From NCBI GenBank assembly GCA_002812745.2, contig NCSJ02000184.1, forward strand, positions 1 to 64,000: a DNA stretch of 64,000 nt. Direction: 5' to 3'. This document shows, piece after piece, positions 32,850-42,453 of this stretch. The notes beneath the pieces are model-generated. The model saw nothing but the letters and a program-made list of their open reading frames with translations, made no database searches and was not told the origin of the DNA. Position 1 is the stretch's first letter. Each line of letters begins with the position of its first letter. Source of the stretch: Scytalidium lignicola (taxonomy: Eukaryota; Ascomycota; Leotiomycetes). Made by a program: the position numbers and the translations under genes.

Positions 32850-33221
32850 CATGGAATCAAATGTGGTATGTAAATTTTCAGCCTTGCGCACCTCGCTTGA
32901 AACGACAGCCTGCGCCTTGCGAGACAAGATAGTGAGTCAACCCCTCCAATTACTTCCCCACTAATTATCTTATCTGCGTAAGGCTTAAATAACACGAGCA
33001 GAGTAATTAAGTTCGCCAACGCTAAGTTTGATGAAGTTATCCCTGAATTCTCTGTGGAGTTAAGGGATGAATCTTTAATTTCCCAGGCTTCATTGCAAAA
33101 TATTCGGTTGAAGGCTGGACTCAAGAAAGTAATTGATAAGGCTGTTGTTGCAGCTACTGGAAGAAGAAGGCAGATAATGCTGGTTGTCTTGAAATATATG
33201 CACATTCAATATCTCTATTAG
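32850..33221 (+). CDS. Unresolved possible small gene
   Basis: The plus strand has an open, well-balanced stretch ending at TAG 33219-33221, about 65-74 residues: KFANAKFDEVIPEFSVELRD, then SLQNIRLKAGLKKVIDKAV and GRRRQIMLVVLKY. It begins after a region with intron-like signals (GTGAGT near 32930, CTAAT, AGCAG near 33018). Upstream lies an ATG (32853) with a short frame and a GTATGT donor, but none of the simple splice choices I tried gives an open reading from that ATG. A minus-strand frame (33205-32849) overlaps but is hydrophobic and less natural. No family recognised; could be a broken gene. Confidence 0.3.
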
Positions 33222-33402
33222 ATATTTGATCATTTGGCCGAACTTAATAGACTTATTTTATAATGGTATTGTCGTCTAACCAGTGATGGGACAAGAGATG
33301 CGCCTTCTTATGACACAATTGGCCCACAGCAATTACTATTTACCGTCTAAGTTTCTAGAATAGAACTCCTCGCAACCTCAAGACTATCTGAGCACAGAAT
33401 AA

Positions 33403-34369
33403 TCACATCATCATCTTCATCCCACCATTCGCACACACTACCTGTCCTGTACACCAAGCAGCATCTGCCGAGCACAGCATCCCAACAATGCCAGCAATCT
33501 CATGGACATAAGCAGGCCGTCCTCCAGCATTTTCAGCGTCATTTACCAAATTCTCATCATCCACTCCGGGCCGTATGGCCGATAGTGGTGTTGCCTGAAT
33601 GAACGGTTTCAAGTTCTTCTTGAACTCAGGAGTCGTCCACGACCACATGTCCGTGTTGACGGGTCCGGGATTGATGGCATTCACCGTCGCACGCTCAGCC
33701 AATTCTCGAGCCCACGTCCGTGTCATAGCTTCCAGCGCTGCTTTGGTTCCACCATACACGGTCTGAGAGAGGAAACCCTCTGAGCTTGACATGGAACTCA
33801 TATTCACGATTCGACCGGACCGATCATGTGGCAGGTACGGCAGCGCAGCTTGAGTCAGCAGTAATGGGCCTAGAACATTGATCCGATAGCACCACTCGTA
33901 CTGCTCGATAGTGATGTTCTCTAGGACGTGGTTTGTGGCGACGCCAGCGTTGTTCACAATGATATCGATCTGAAACTTCCCGGTCTCTGAGTTTGTGAAG
34001 TGCTCCTTCGTTGTGCTAATGAGTGAGGCGGGACCTTTGGGGTCGCCCATGTCTGCTCGCACTGCTAGACAGGTGACGCCAAACTCCTTCTTAAGGGATT
34101 CGGCGAGCTCATTCGTTACTTGAGTGGACGATTCAGAGGTATAATTGAGGACTATGGAGGCCCCCTTTGAGGCAAAGTTTTGGGCTATTCCTGCGCCAAT
34201 ACCTAGGGACGTTGTGTGAGCTAAGAGTGTCTATATTATTCTATGCAAAGGGACATCTAAAGCTATGAAGAGTAAGGAGGGCAAGTTACCTACCCCGTGA
34301 AGCACCTGTTATTATTGCAAGCTTGCCTTCTAAGGGTCTATATCCTATGCTTGAATTTGTGGAAGCCAT
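33403..34369 (-). CDS. Short-chain dehydrogenase/reductase (SDR)
   Basis: NAD(P)-dependent oxidoreductase of the classical SDR family, 291 residues from exons 34369-34294 and 34202-33403. The intron splits the cofactor motif: TGASRGIG (residues 21-28) appears only after joining GTAGGT..CCTAG. Other hallmarks are IIVNNAGVA, the catalytic YGGTK (YxxxK) after MSSMSSSEGF, and INPGPVNTDMW. The C-terminus GGMKMMM is short. Residues after the first motif (NYTSESS) lack a clear NADP-specific pattern. The substrate is unknown; it resembles 3-oxoacyl-ACP-reductase or sorbose-reductase-like fungal SDRs. There are no biosynthetic neighbours. Confidence 0.92.
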
Positions 34370-34917
34370 TGTAGGTGTAATTCGAAGCTCGATACCACCT
34401 GTTGAGCTAAAAAGCTCCGTACAGTAGCTACTAAAGAAAGATACAGTTAATGCAGCGTTGAGCTGGAAGTTTAGATAGAACTATAAATCGCACAGTAAAT
34501 GGAAAAATATATGCAAAACCCAGAGAGAAAAGAAGAAGGAAAATGCATGCGCGGTCATGACTTTATACATGTCAATCCATTACGATTAAACCTGTGAATG
34601 GTAAGGCATTTGCACTCTGTCAGATATTGTTCTTACGTAATGGCCCATCAATTTTAAGTTAACTATCATCGCTTAATATCTGTCATATAAATCACAAGTG
34701 CTTGCACAAAAGGAAAGTTAAAATGTAAGCATTCTAGTGCGTGACGCTTTTCGACCAATCGAGAGTTTGAGCGAGTATAAAAAGGATTTGCACAACAGGA
34801 AACTCTTCGGTTTTATATAATAGAGCCGAAGATCAGGATTTGTGTATGATCTTCATGCAGAACCCTCAATTTCAACCAGGAACTACCACCCTGGTAGAAG
34901 GAATTGTAGGTGGAGAT
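34370..34917. promoter_or_regulatory. Intergenic region with TATA-like sequence
   Basis: About 550 bases between two minus-strand genes: the 3' flank of the hydrophilin-like gene and the promoter of the SDR. AT-rich; TATAAAAAGG at 34777-34786 on the plus strand is not followed by a credible plus-strand gene. A 77-codon plus frame from 34842 is antisense to the next gene. Confidence 0.4.
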
Positions 34918-35720
34918 TCACCTATAAGTCCTGTTTTTACCAATTGTATTGGATCCGTCAAGGTCAGTGTCGACTCCCGGGTCGATCTTATTTAACATAT
35001 CAGAGCTGTGAGGTCCAGCTGTGTTCTGGGCTGTTCCTGAGCCCGGGGTTACATGTGATCCTAATACTCCCATAATACCTCCTATAGCAGCTCTATGTCT
35101 ATTTCCACAACCATCAAGGTCAGAGTCGACATAGGGATCAGCCTTGTTGGCTAGATTTGACTTTCTCAAATCAGTTAGCAACGTCGAAGAAGTTGGAGCT
35201 TATGAAGTCTCAAATTATTTAGGGGATTGAGATAGGATCAAATTATATAGGGGAAAGCTTACGTTATACGGACTAGCGTTTGTAGAGTTCAAGAGACCGC
35301 CAGCCATACCAGTGTTGTGCGTACTAGAACACCCTGTACCGGTGGCTGTACTAGTGGTACCTGCTGAAATCTCCGTATTTCCTGTTTCAAACATATCTGA
35401 GTCGACGGGGGATCAAGTTTATTAACCAAGTTTGACTAAAGTTCCCAAAATGAGTTAATCGAAGGAGACTTGAGAAGGTAGAACGGCTCCAAGCAAGGAC
35501 TCACGCTGTGAGGTCCGGTATTTGTGCTCCTGCTATAACCAGTATCTGTAACTCCGGTTCCTGCCAAAAAGCAGTCATCAACAGTTCCCGTGTGAGTACC
35601 AGTACCATGCGTATTAGTATCAGTAGTATGGGTTCTGGTGTGGTTCCTATTCAAGTGAAGAGCGTCCTTGACCTTATCTATAGTGGATTCAGTGCCAACT
35701 GTGCTGCGCGTTGTAGGCAT
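34918..35720 (-). CDS. Hydrophilic repeat protein (hydrophilin-like)
   Basis: Exons 35720-35505, 35435-35263 and 35160-34918, about 210 residues. It is Thr/Gly/His/Asn-rich with no cysteine pattern or membrane span. After MPTTRSTVGTESTIDKVKDALHLNRNH and a THT-rich part come repeats of (G)PHSSNLxNKxDPxVDSDxDG: SNLVNKLDP, SNLANKADPYVDSDLDG and SSDMLNKIDPGVDTDLDG. Such repeats occur in ascomycete proteins of unknown function that look like stress-protective hydrophilins (inference from composition). Exon 2 is one base short of phase: the break lies in a run of five G (35407-35411, CCCCC on the coding strand), where one more C would give DPPVDSDMFETG. This is most likely a homopolymer error and not a true pseudogene. 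Confidence 0.68.
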
Positions 35721-36443
35721 GATGAGCAATTTTGTACTTAAATGAAGTTTTGATTACTCTGTTCTCAACTTATGAATTTGAGTATTGATATAGAATGAAT
35801 ATAGGCTGATGATGGTCTGAAAGCACTATCTACCAGGGCTAGAGAACGTATAATTCGTCAGTTCGAGGACCATATTACCAACGGTATCAATGCTGAGTCA
35901 TGCAAATGGGCCTTGAATACAAATTAATGACGACTCCCGCTGCATCTCCGTTCGTATTGCTACTCTGTAAGATTAATCTCTATGGCTAATAAGGCGAGAT
36001 AGGATCGACCCTGATGAACCAGCGGATCTGGACAAGAAAGTACAATGGCGAACGCGGGAGATTACATAAATATACAAGGTTCTGGATGCTAAAGACGGTG
36101 AGGAGAAGCCTGGTGATATGGAGTTAGTGAATCGTGATGCAGGACCCGATGCTTATAGGAAGAAAAAGTTGATGGTAGATGATGGAATGGTTACCGTCTG
36201 GTACACAGGAAGATGGTGACGGGACCGATACCACTGAAGGACTATGGCCACCAAGTTGTGATCGATAATCGTCCCAAGTGGAGAGAACAGTAAGGTCAGG
36301 GAAGAAGTTGGGAGCAAGCAGTATGTCGTTATGCAATCATATGGATCGACGTTCTGACAACTAGCGTTCTTAGGGCGGATTGCATTGTGCTGTGATGCAG
36401 TTGAAGCCCATTGCCCTCTACAATCAAATGGCGATACATACCC
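35721..36443. other. Intergenic DNA with possible gene remnant
   Basis: The promoter side of the hydrophilin-like gene, then a plus-strand stretch near 36005-36210 that reads IDPDEPADLDKKVQWRTREIT, a stop, then IYKVLDAKDGEEKPGDMELVN and further polar residues. It looks like eroded coding sequence but matches no family I know. Confidence 0.35.
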
Positions 36444-36738
36444 ATGACACCCCTCAGACTCTCCATATTCTCTGCTGGTGTAAACGGCTGCTCAACCGCG
36501 TGCTATGTTTAGCATTATATATATTGGTAAGATCCTTTCTCCCAATCTACTTAATGATTTTTCGTTAATAGATTTAGGACCTCGAGAGCACAGAAAATTA
36601 AGAGAGGAGAAAGATGGGATGAGGCATGGGATGAGGTTACGAGGGAAGGAGATGGAAAGAAGATGGATACAGAGCTTTTGTCAGGAAAAAAACCAAAAGA
36701 AGAAATTGATAGAAGAAACCGATGATCATCTCTCATAA
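36444..36738 (+). pseudogene. Decayed copy A of the 61-residue two-exon gene
   Basis: Paralogue of the gene at 40058-40300 (minus). Exon 1 starts at ATG 36444 and keeps the pattern MTPLRLSIF..GVNGCSTACYV but has an in-frame TAG where copy B has a residue. Then comes the shared intron (GTAAGATCC ... TTAATGATTTTTCG ... TTTAG) and an exon 2 with PREHRKLREEKDG...EMERRW, parallel to AREWQRIEERR...DRRWKQF. The premature stop argues for a pseudogene. Confidence 0.6.
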
Positions 36739-38130
36739 ATCTAAGTTGAATTCATAAAGCTGTGTAAAAATTAAAAGTGCTTCCGTCAGACATAGCAATA
36801 GAGAATTCCCTCTTCCTGATTGCTGATATCCCATATATACATCTAACAGCTTCTCGGTATCATTATATACAGTATTTACATGCCTTGTCCCAAACAACCT
36901 GACTAACATAACCATCGCTCTGCGTCTTTGTCTAATCATTCGCTCTATCCCATCCATCAGAGTTCTATCTCCGAGGTTTATAACCTATCCTATCTTTCTT
37001 CAATCCTGATATGTCCTGCTGTAGCCCTCCAACGTTCATAGTCTCTGGCCTTGTACAATCCATATCCCACTTCCAGCCCAATATCCCTGAGGTTTATCGC
37101 CAGTCAGTCCTCTCATATTTCAACGGATTTCCAGAATCGCAACCAGCTACCACTTAAAATCCTGCCAACCCATTCCCATTCCCATTCCATCAACTATCGT
37201 ATTCCTGATTTCAAATCCACCCAACCAAGTATGTCTGACCCGTGCTAAAACGTCCACCTCACTGCATCTCTGTATTCGATTTTAACTCTGTGTCTCGTAT
37301 GATAATGGACTGTCAGAGAGTGTCGGATAGCGTTCTTGACAAACTATCGCTGATAGCGAGTGCTATCTGTGGGACTGAACTGGGATGTGGATGTATCATA
37401 TTTGACGTGATGTAAGGTTCGAGAGTTTCACACGCTGCCATCTATTCCATGACGGTCTACTCTGCACAATATATCAAATAGGTTCGATCAACTGCTGAAA
37501 AGGGGGTATTTTGAGGCACTTCTGTTAAAGGCGATCGGGGTCTGTTTCAGGTATGAAGATTGATTGTATTCTGGACTGGAGGTTGGCTGTTTGTCCAAAT
37601 TTTGGGTGTTGAGATGCCATGATATGGTACTCGACGTGTATGGAAGTTCCACGTAGATTATTTGCCTTCTGATATACCAAAGTGAACACTTGTATGCCTT
37701 GGTTGTTCGATATTTCCGGTGCAAAAGTGTCGGTAGTGTGGACTCTCACAGGACGCGAGGGAGTTCACAGGTAGTTCGATCACCTGAGAATTTTGGTGCA
37801 GAAGCACAGAAGCTTGAAGAATACTTGATGGCTTGAAGTGTCTAGAAAGGTATTGGAAACACAGTATGCGGAACTCACGAGACGCAAGATAATTCGCAAG
37901 TAGTTCGATCGTCTGAAAATTCTGGTGCAGAAGAATAGAAGCTCGTAGACACTTGATAGCTTAAAGTATCGGGAAGGGTAATGTGTGATAGTTTTTAGAA
38001 TATCTGCCGCAGGTTAGAGAACTGTTTCCCAACAAGCAACTCTCGAACTAATCGACATACGAATCAAACTCCATACTTCCCACCACACCACAACACACCC
38101 GGAACCCTGAGACGGCCGTTGGTTTTTTTG
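36739..38130. other. Gene-free AT-rich interval with a tandem duplication
   Basis: About 1.4 kb of AT-rich DNA with no protein-like frame. The only structure seen is the tandem pair at 37740-37980 (listed separately). Confidence 0.5.
37740..37980 (+). repeat. Two-copy tandem repeat of about 112 bases with transition-type divergence
   Basis: Copy 1 is 37740-37852 and copy 2 is 37869-37980. Both share GTAGTTCGATC, then CTGA(G/A)AATT(T/C)TGGTGCAGAAG and ACTTGATGGCTTGAAGT / ACTTGATAGCTTAAAGT. Most differences are G/A or C/T, for example GAGGGAGTTC against AAGATAATTC, which is the pattern left by RIP. No gene inside. Confidence 0.65.
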
Positions 38131-38320
38131 AAANTTTTTAATTTTTAATTTATATNCCTCCCCCCCTTCCTCCTCCAAAAAAAAACGCTATTTTATCTGA
38201 AGATNAAAAATATNAAAAAGGAACGCTAACTATCTAAGGATAGATAAGAATAAAAAAACGCTGCTCTACCAAAAGATAGACAAAAACAAAAACAAGAAAA
38301 AAATGAAAACAAAATAAGAA
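38131..38320. repeat. Low-complexity homopolymer tract with four N
   Basis: Runs of T, C and A, with Ns at 38134, 38156, 38205 and 38214, and a short A-rich motif repeated (ACGCT...AAGATA...AAAAA) three times. True length is uncertain because the reads evidently disagreed on run lengths. Confidence 0.6.
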
Positions 38321-39010
38321 TATTAACGGCATCCAAGCCATTTTAATCGGGGCGGACCCGGACGTGGAGCAGCAGCCCTTTGAGGAGGCTGATGGAGTTG
38401 GGTCCGGTGCGATTTAAATGGCTTGGAAGCCTTGAATAATATTCGAGGGAGTGAAAAAGCGCATTTTGAATGAGAGTGGTGATGATGATGATTGTGATGA
38501 TGGTAAGGGAAAGGGAACGAGAATCCATCAGAAGGGTCTTTTGTTTCCAAAGGCTAATTCAAATGGCAGGCACGCATCACGCATGGTCGGACTCTGTAAG
38601 ATGTGGGTATATACGTATGCACATAGCTAGCTGCGCTAGAAGCTGCGTTCGGCCGGTAACTCCAGATCCGCCTTCGTCGTAGTGATTGCGATATTGTTGA
38701 AAAGTTGGATCAAATAGTTGAGACTATGTTAATAGTCGAAAGTCGTAACTAAATCTCGGCTCTGCAGGCACATCCTCAGGGCGTTGTAAGTTCGTAGCCC
38801 TCACCACGTACTGGTATTGAGCCTCGAGGGCCTATAAATCCACAGTAGCTCTCAGAATACTCAAGCAATCCAACGATTCAAACCACCTCTCTTGCACGAA
38901 CCGGCAGACATGTACAGTCCTGCGATTGCGATTATCGTGCAAGTTGTAGCCTGACTCCTTTGATGCTAGAGAGCTTGTAAAAAGGGAAGGAGCAGCTGCT
39001 TGAATATGAC
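38321..39010. other. Gene-free interval before the inverted-repeat element
   Basis: About 690 bases. A His-rich frame on the minus strand (38550-38323) starts with TTG and its histidine run comes from a GAT/GTG microsatellite near 38470-38515; not accepted as a gene. Otherwise featureless. Confidence 0.45.
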
Positions 39011-39268
39011 GGTCGCGGTAATATGTAACGGGATTTACGCCAAGCCACTAAGTGCTACTAGTAGCCCTTAGCGCCGTGCTAGTCTCAGAATAATCCCGCT
39101 AGTATTGCATGCGCTATTGGATGTTACAGGCCTTTTGGCGAGTGAGATGCCTGAAGTGCCCTATAATTATAGGGCACTAACAGCCTGACAGCCACTGTAA
39201 CTATAGGGCATTTCTGGTGCCAAATAATTAGCGCCTTGGCGTAAATCCCGTTACATATTACCGCGACC
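39011..39268. mobile_element. MITE-like foldback element of 258 bases
   Basis: Perfect 34-base terminal inverted repeats: 39011-39044 (GGTCGCGGTAATATGTAACG...) and 39235-39268 (its exact reverse complement). There is no coding capacity. Inside are a perfect 24-base palindrome at 39155-39178 (around CCCTATAATTATAGGG) and a 12-base palindrome at 39054-39065 (GCTACTAGTAGC). I see no clear target-site duplication in the flanks (AATATGAC / TCCGTACA), so the superfamily cannot be named. Size, perfect ends and lack of genes fit a miniature inverted-repeat transposable element. Confidence 0.8.
39155..39178. repeat. Perfect 24-base palindrome inside the foldback element
   Basis: AGTGCCCTATAATTATAGGG followed by CACT reads the same on both strands. 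A partial second copy of TATAGGGCA lies at about 39202-39210, so the interior could form a branched hairpin. Confidence 0.8.
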
Positions 39269-39763
39269 TCCGTACAACTGACGAGATAATACACTGAGGT
39301 AGAATTATTTTTTGGTTGGAGATTTAGTGTTGAGCTGAGGAAACATTAAAGAACTTTCCTCCCCCGGGTAAGAACTTCACAAGAATACATAGTCACTATG
39401 CATAGAATACTTTCTTAGGTGGATAATGGCACTACAATATTGTGAGATCAGGGACCCAGGACTTTGGTTACGATCCTATCTTGTGGTTTTTTATTTTTGG
39501 AATAATTAATACTTTGTATATAAATACTAAGCCTAGCACGCCCCAATTCAACTGACTACAAAATTGTGGTCATCATCCTATCCCGTCCTATCCCGTCCAA
39601 CGAAATATCATATTCCACCCTCAGCAAGGTCAGGACTACCATACCCACTGGACGCGAATGACTACTGCTGTGGATTGTGAGTTTATATATAGCCCTGGTA
39701 TGGTAAACACAGCCATCGTAACTGCTGTTGGAAAAATTTTCCCTGAAGAAAGTCCTGCAATTT
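39269..39763. other. AT-rich interval without a gene
   Basis: About 500 bases; a direct repeat TCCTATCCCG/TCCTATCCCG lies at about 39578-39598. Nothing else supported. Confidence 0.4.
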
Positions 39764-40057
39764 TCTGTCCTGGTCTTCCCATTATAGCTTACGCGCCTCC
39801 TCTAATTTTCTGTACGTAAGTACTATCGAGTCCTCAAATTTATTCACAAAAAATCATCTAGATAAGGAGAAACAAAAGATCTTACATAATTCCTTCTATT
39901 TTCTGTCATGTTCCTCTTATCGTAACCTACGCTCCTCCTCCATTCTTTGCTACTCTCAAGCCTTAAAATTTATTAACAAAAAATCATCAAGTAAATAAGA
40001 AGAAATAAAAGATCTTACATATTTCCAATTTTGGTATAGTAAACTCAGTCATCATAA
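39764..40057 (-). pseudogene. Two further decayed partial copies of the intron + exon 2 unit
   Basis: Read on the minus strand, about 40023-39900 and 39888-39764 each repeat the GTAAGATC...GATGATTTTT...AATAAATTT intron followed by an exon-2-like stretch (GCAAAGAATGGAGGAGGAGCG; CAGAAAATTAGAGGAGGCGCG). Against the intact copy, codons have become stops through C-to-T or G-to-A changes (CGA to TGA, TGG to TAG, AGATGG to AAATAG). The last copy even shares the 3' flank (GTTTACCATACC / GTTTACTATACC). Confidence 0.6.
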
Positions 40058-40300
40058 TTACTGATAGTAAGATTTTCCTTCAAGAAATTGCTTCCATCTT
40101 CTGTCATGTTCCTCCCATCGTAGCTTACGCCTCTCCTCAATTCTTTGCCACTCTCGAGCCCTAAAATTTATTAACGAAAAATCATCAAGGAGATAAGGGG
40201 GAAAGAAAGGATCATACAAAAGTATACGATGGGCAGCATAGATCGCAGCTCCAGAGCCGTACAAGCAAACAAGAAATCTGGGGCTTCCGAGGGATATCAT
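40058..40300 (-). CDS. Small two-exon gene, 61 residues (copy B, intact)
   Basis: Exons 40300-40218 and 40160-40058 join in phase to 61 residues: MISLGSPRFLVCLYGSGAAI, then YAAHRILL, joined to AREWQRIEERRKLRWEEHDR and RWKQFLEGKSYYQ. The first half is hydrophobic (a short membrane or signal segment); the second is a strongly charged Arg/Glu/Trp helix. The 57-base intron (GTATGATCC...TTTTAG) is a multiple of three without stops, so an unspliced 80-residue form is also open. No known family. Paralogous DNA lies at 36444-36738 (+) and in degenerate tandem units at 39764-40057. Expression is unproven. Confidence 0.5.
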   Translation of the reverse strand: MISLGSPRFLVCLYGSGAAIYAAHRILLYDPFFPPYLLDDFSLINFRAREWQRIEERRKLRWEEHDRRWKQFLEGKSYYQ

Positions 40301-41602
40301 TGTTGTATGATCACGAACAATGAGAAGTTGTGTTGTGTTGTGTTAACGGAGTCGGATTGAGTTGGGTTATGTTATTGAGTTTAAGTTTGATGAGTTTGAG
40401 TTTGAGTTTGAGTCTAAGTGTGAATTAGAAGTGTGTTTTATGAGTCTGAATTATGTTTGCGAACAAAGAAACCTTGGATTATTCATAGGGCCTTTTATAA
40501 GTCAAAATAGGTGCCAGTCGATATGGAAATTGGTTGAGCACCTTGATTGGCATGTAGGCTGTTATTTGCATACTTTTGATTGGCCCGTGAATCTTGTACT
40601 AAGGATGTGATTGGTTGTCTAAAGCCCCCCAGTCGCTGCCTAAGCCAACTCTCAGGGACCCGCCAATGAGATCCCATGGCGCTTGAGCTTGTCGGGTAGA
40701 ACCTTAATGGGTAGGAATATGGACCAATCATGTTTATTGATGACGTTAATCAACCTATTAAAATCCGGGCTTGGAAGTGTAATCTACGCTAGGCCAGCAC
40801 GTGATCAGAGAGGAAACTTTCAAGATCACGCAAAAATCTAAGTTTACACTGATATAACAGTTTGTACTAAGCATTGGTCCACAACTACTCTCTTTTACAA
40901 GGAGATATTACATGTGTTGATAATTGATTAATTGTCTAAAAATTTTCTTGTTGTTAGGCTTTCCGTAAGTCACGTGATATAGTTATCGTGTGACTGCACG
41001 CGATTATTACACGTGATCATGCCAAGTCAGGAAAACTAAAGCTCAAATTTGTGTGAATGATAGATGCCGGCAATTTTATTATTGTCAAAATCTGATGCGA
41101 TATTTTTGACCTTTTGTACTGACTTGATCGTCGCCTTAAGTGTGATGCTACGTAAGTCCGTAATCCAGCTACCAGCTGTTTGTATCCGGTCACATGTATT
41201 TTGGATCAGGTGTTTACACGTACTATTCAACTAGTCCTAATTAGGGATAGTAATAAAGCCTTAGGTATCAGCTTACTTCTCTGTTACGGCTCGGTCTAAC
41301 ATTATTCCGATCACCGGATTCCTTCGAGGATAAGGCTTTAGTGGGAAACTGTAACTACCGTTACCTCCAGCCTTCTCAACCCGCAACCCCAGCCTGTCGA
41401 GAGCCTGTCAGCCTCCTCTCGACAACATTCAAGATCCCAGAGCCTCGGGGGTAACTGGGTGGAAATTCAGACTCAATCAAGACGCAAATCTCGAACCGGA
41501 GTGGCACACTGAGCTCAATTGCCAAAAGACTTTCTTCTACCCATCTCTAACCTACATATACCCACCAGCTCCACTACCAAGTCTCCCCTCCTTCTCTCGA
41601 AG
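40301..41602. other. Intergenic region upstream of NAA10 with a TTTGAG microsatellite
   Basis: About 1.3 kb. A GT-rich tract (GTTGTGTTGTGTTGTGTT near 40327) and an imperfect hexamer repeat of TTTGAG at about 40390-40415 are the only structures. Frames at 40362-40610 and 41230-41036 lack protein character. CACGTGAT occurs near 40799 and TCACGTGAT near 40971. CT/CCA-rich promoter-like DNA precedes the NAA10 ATG. Confidence 0.5.
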
Positions 41603-42453
41603 ATGGATATTCGTCTCCTCCAACCCAGTGACATCCCCGCGGTGCAGCATGCAAACATCACCAACCTGCCCGAGAACTACTTCATGAAATACTACCTCTA
41701 CCATGCGCTCTCATGGCCGCAGCTGTCATACGTCGCCGTCGATGTGTCACGGCCGAAGAAGAGCGAATATGATTACCCGCGTATTGTAGGCTATGTATTG
41801 GCGAAGATGGAGGAGGATCCGCCTGATGGAGTGCAGCATGGACATATTACCAGCTTGAGTGTTATGCGGACACATAGGCGTTTGGGGATTGCGGAGAAAT
41901 TGATGAGGCAGAGTCGTGAGTTTCCTCTCTCTCCCTCCATCTGGCTCGTTTTGTTTCTTCTATCTATCCTTCAGTTATGCCTATATTGTGGACAGAACCA
42001 GTCTGTAGAAGTCTCTGCCTTGATTTCATTTCGTTTCCTTCCTTGTTATTTCTTTCATTTCCTCGTCTAAGCTGGCTAACATTCCACCTAGAACGAGCAA
42101 TGGTTGAGACCTACGGCGCGCAGTACGTCTCATTACACGTCCGTGTCTCCAATGGTGCCGCCCTGCACCTCTACCGCGACACGCTAGGCTTCCAGACAGA
42201 GAAGATCGAGTCAAAGTATTATGCTGACGGCGAGGATGCCTACTCTATGAAGCTGGACCTGGGGTTTATCAGGGAGCAGCTCCTCGACGAAGAGGACTCT
42301 GATCATGAGGATAAGGATGAAGGAGAGCCTGTAGGTAGTCTGGGTAAAGCAGGTGGGGATGGACCTACTAAGGAGAAGAAGAGGAAAGTTAAGGTTGGGA
42401 GAGGGCTAGGTGTTGGCGAGCTGGTGGAGAGGAATGAGAGCCAGAAAGCTTAG
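41603..42453 (+). CDS. NAA10: NatA catalytic subunit, N-alpha-acetyltransferase Naa10/Ard1
   Basis: GNAT-fold enzyme that, with Naa15, acetylates the N-termini of nascent proteins exposing Ser, Ala, Thr, Gly or Cys. Exons 41603-41915 and 42092-42453 give 224 residues. It begins [20 protein letters not shown], then [20 protein letters not shown] (substrate pocket), HGHITSLSV and the acetyl-CoA motif [10 protein letters not shown] (R-x-x-G-x-A). After the intron come [16 protein letters not shown] and [19 protein letters not shown]. The acidic/basic disordered tail (about residues 165-224) is longer than in yeast and common in filamentous fungi. ATG 41603 is the family start; the upstream open frame begins without ATG. 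Confidence 0.97.

Noticed and set aside
32849..33205. 118-codon minus-strand frame
   Set aside because: Starts hydrophobic and Cys-rich; the opposite strand reads as more natural protein, so this is probably its shadow.
36124..36336. 70-codon minus-strand frame
   Set aside because: No family features; lies beside eroded coding-like DNA on the other strand.
38323..38550. His-rich 75-codon minus-strand frame
   Set aside because: Starts with TTG; the histidine run derives from a GAT/GTG microsatellite.
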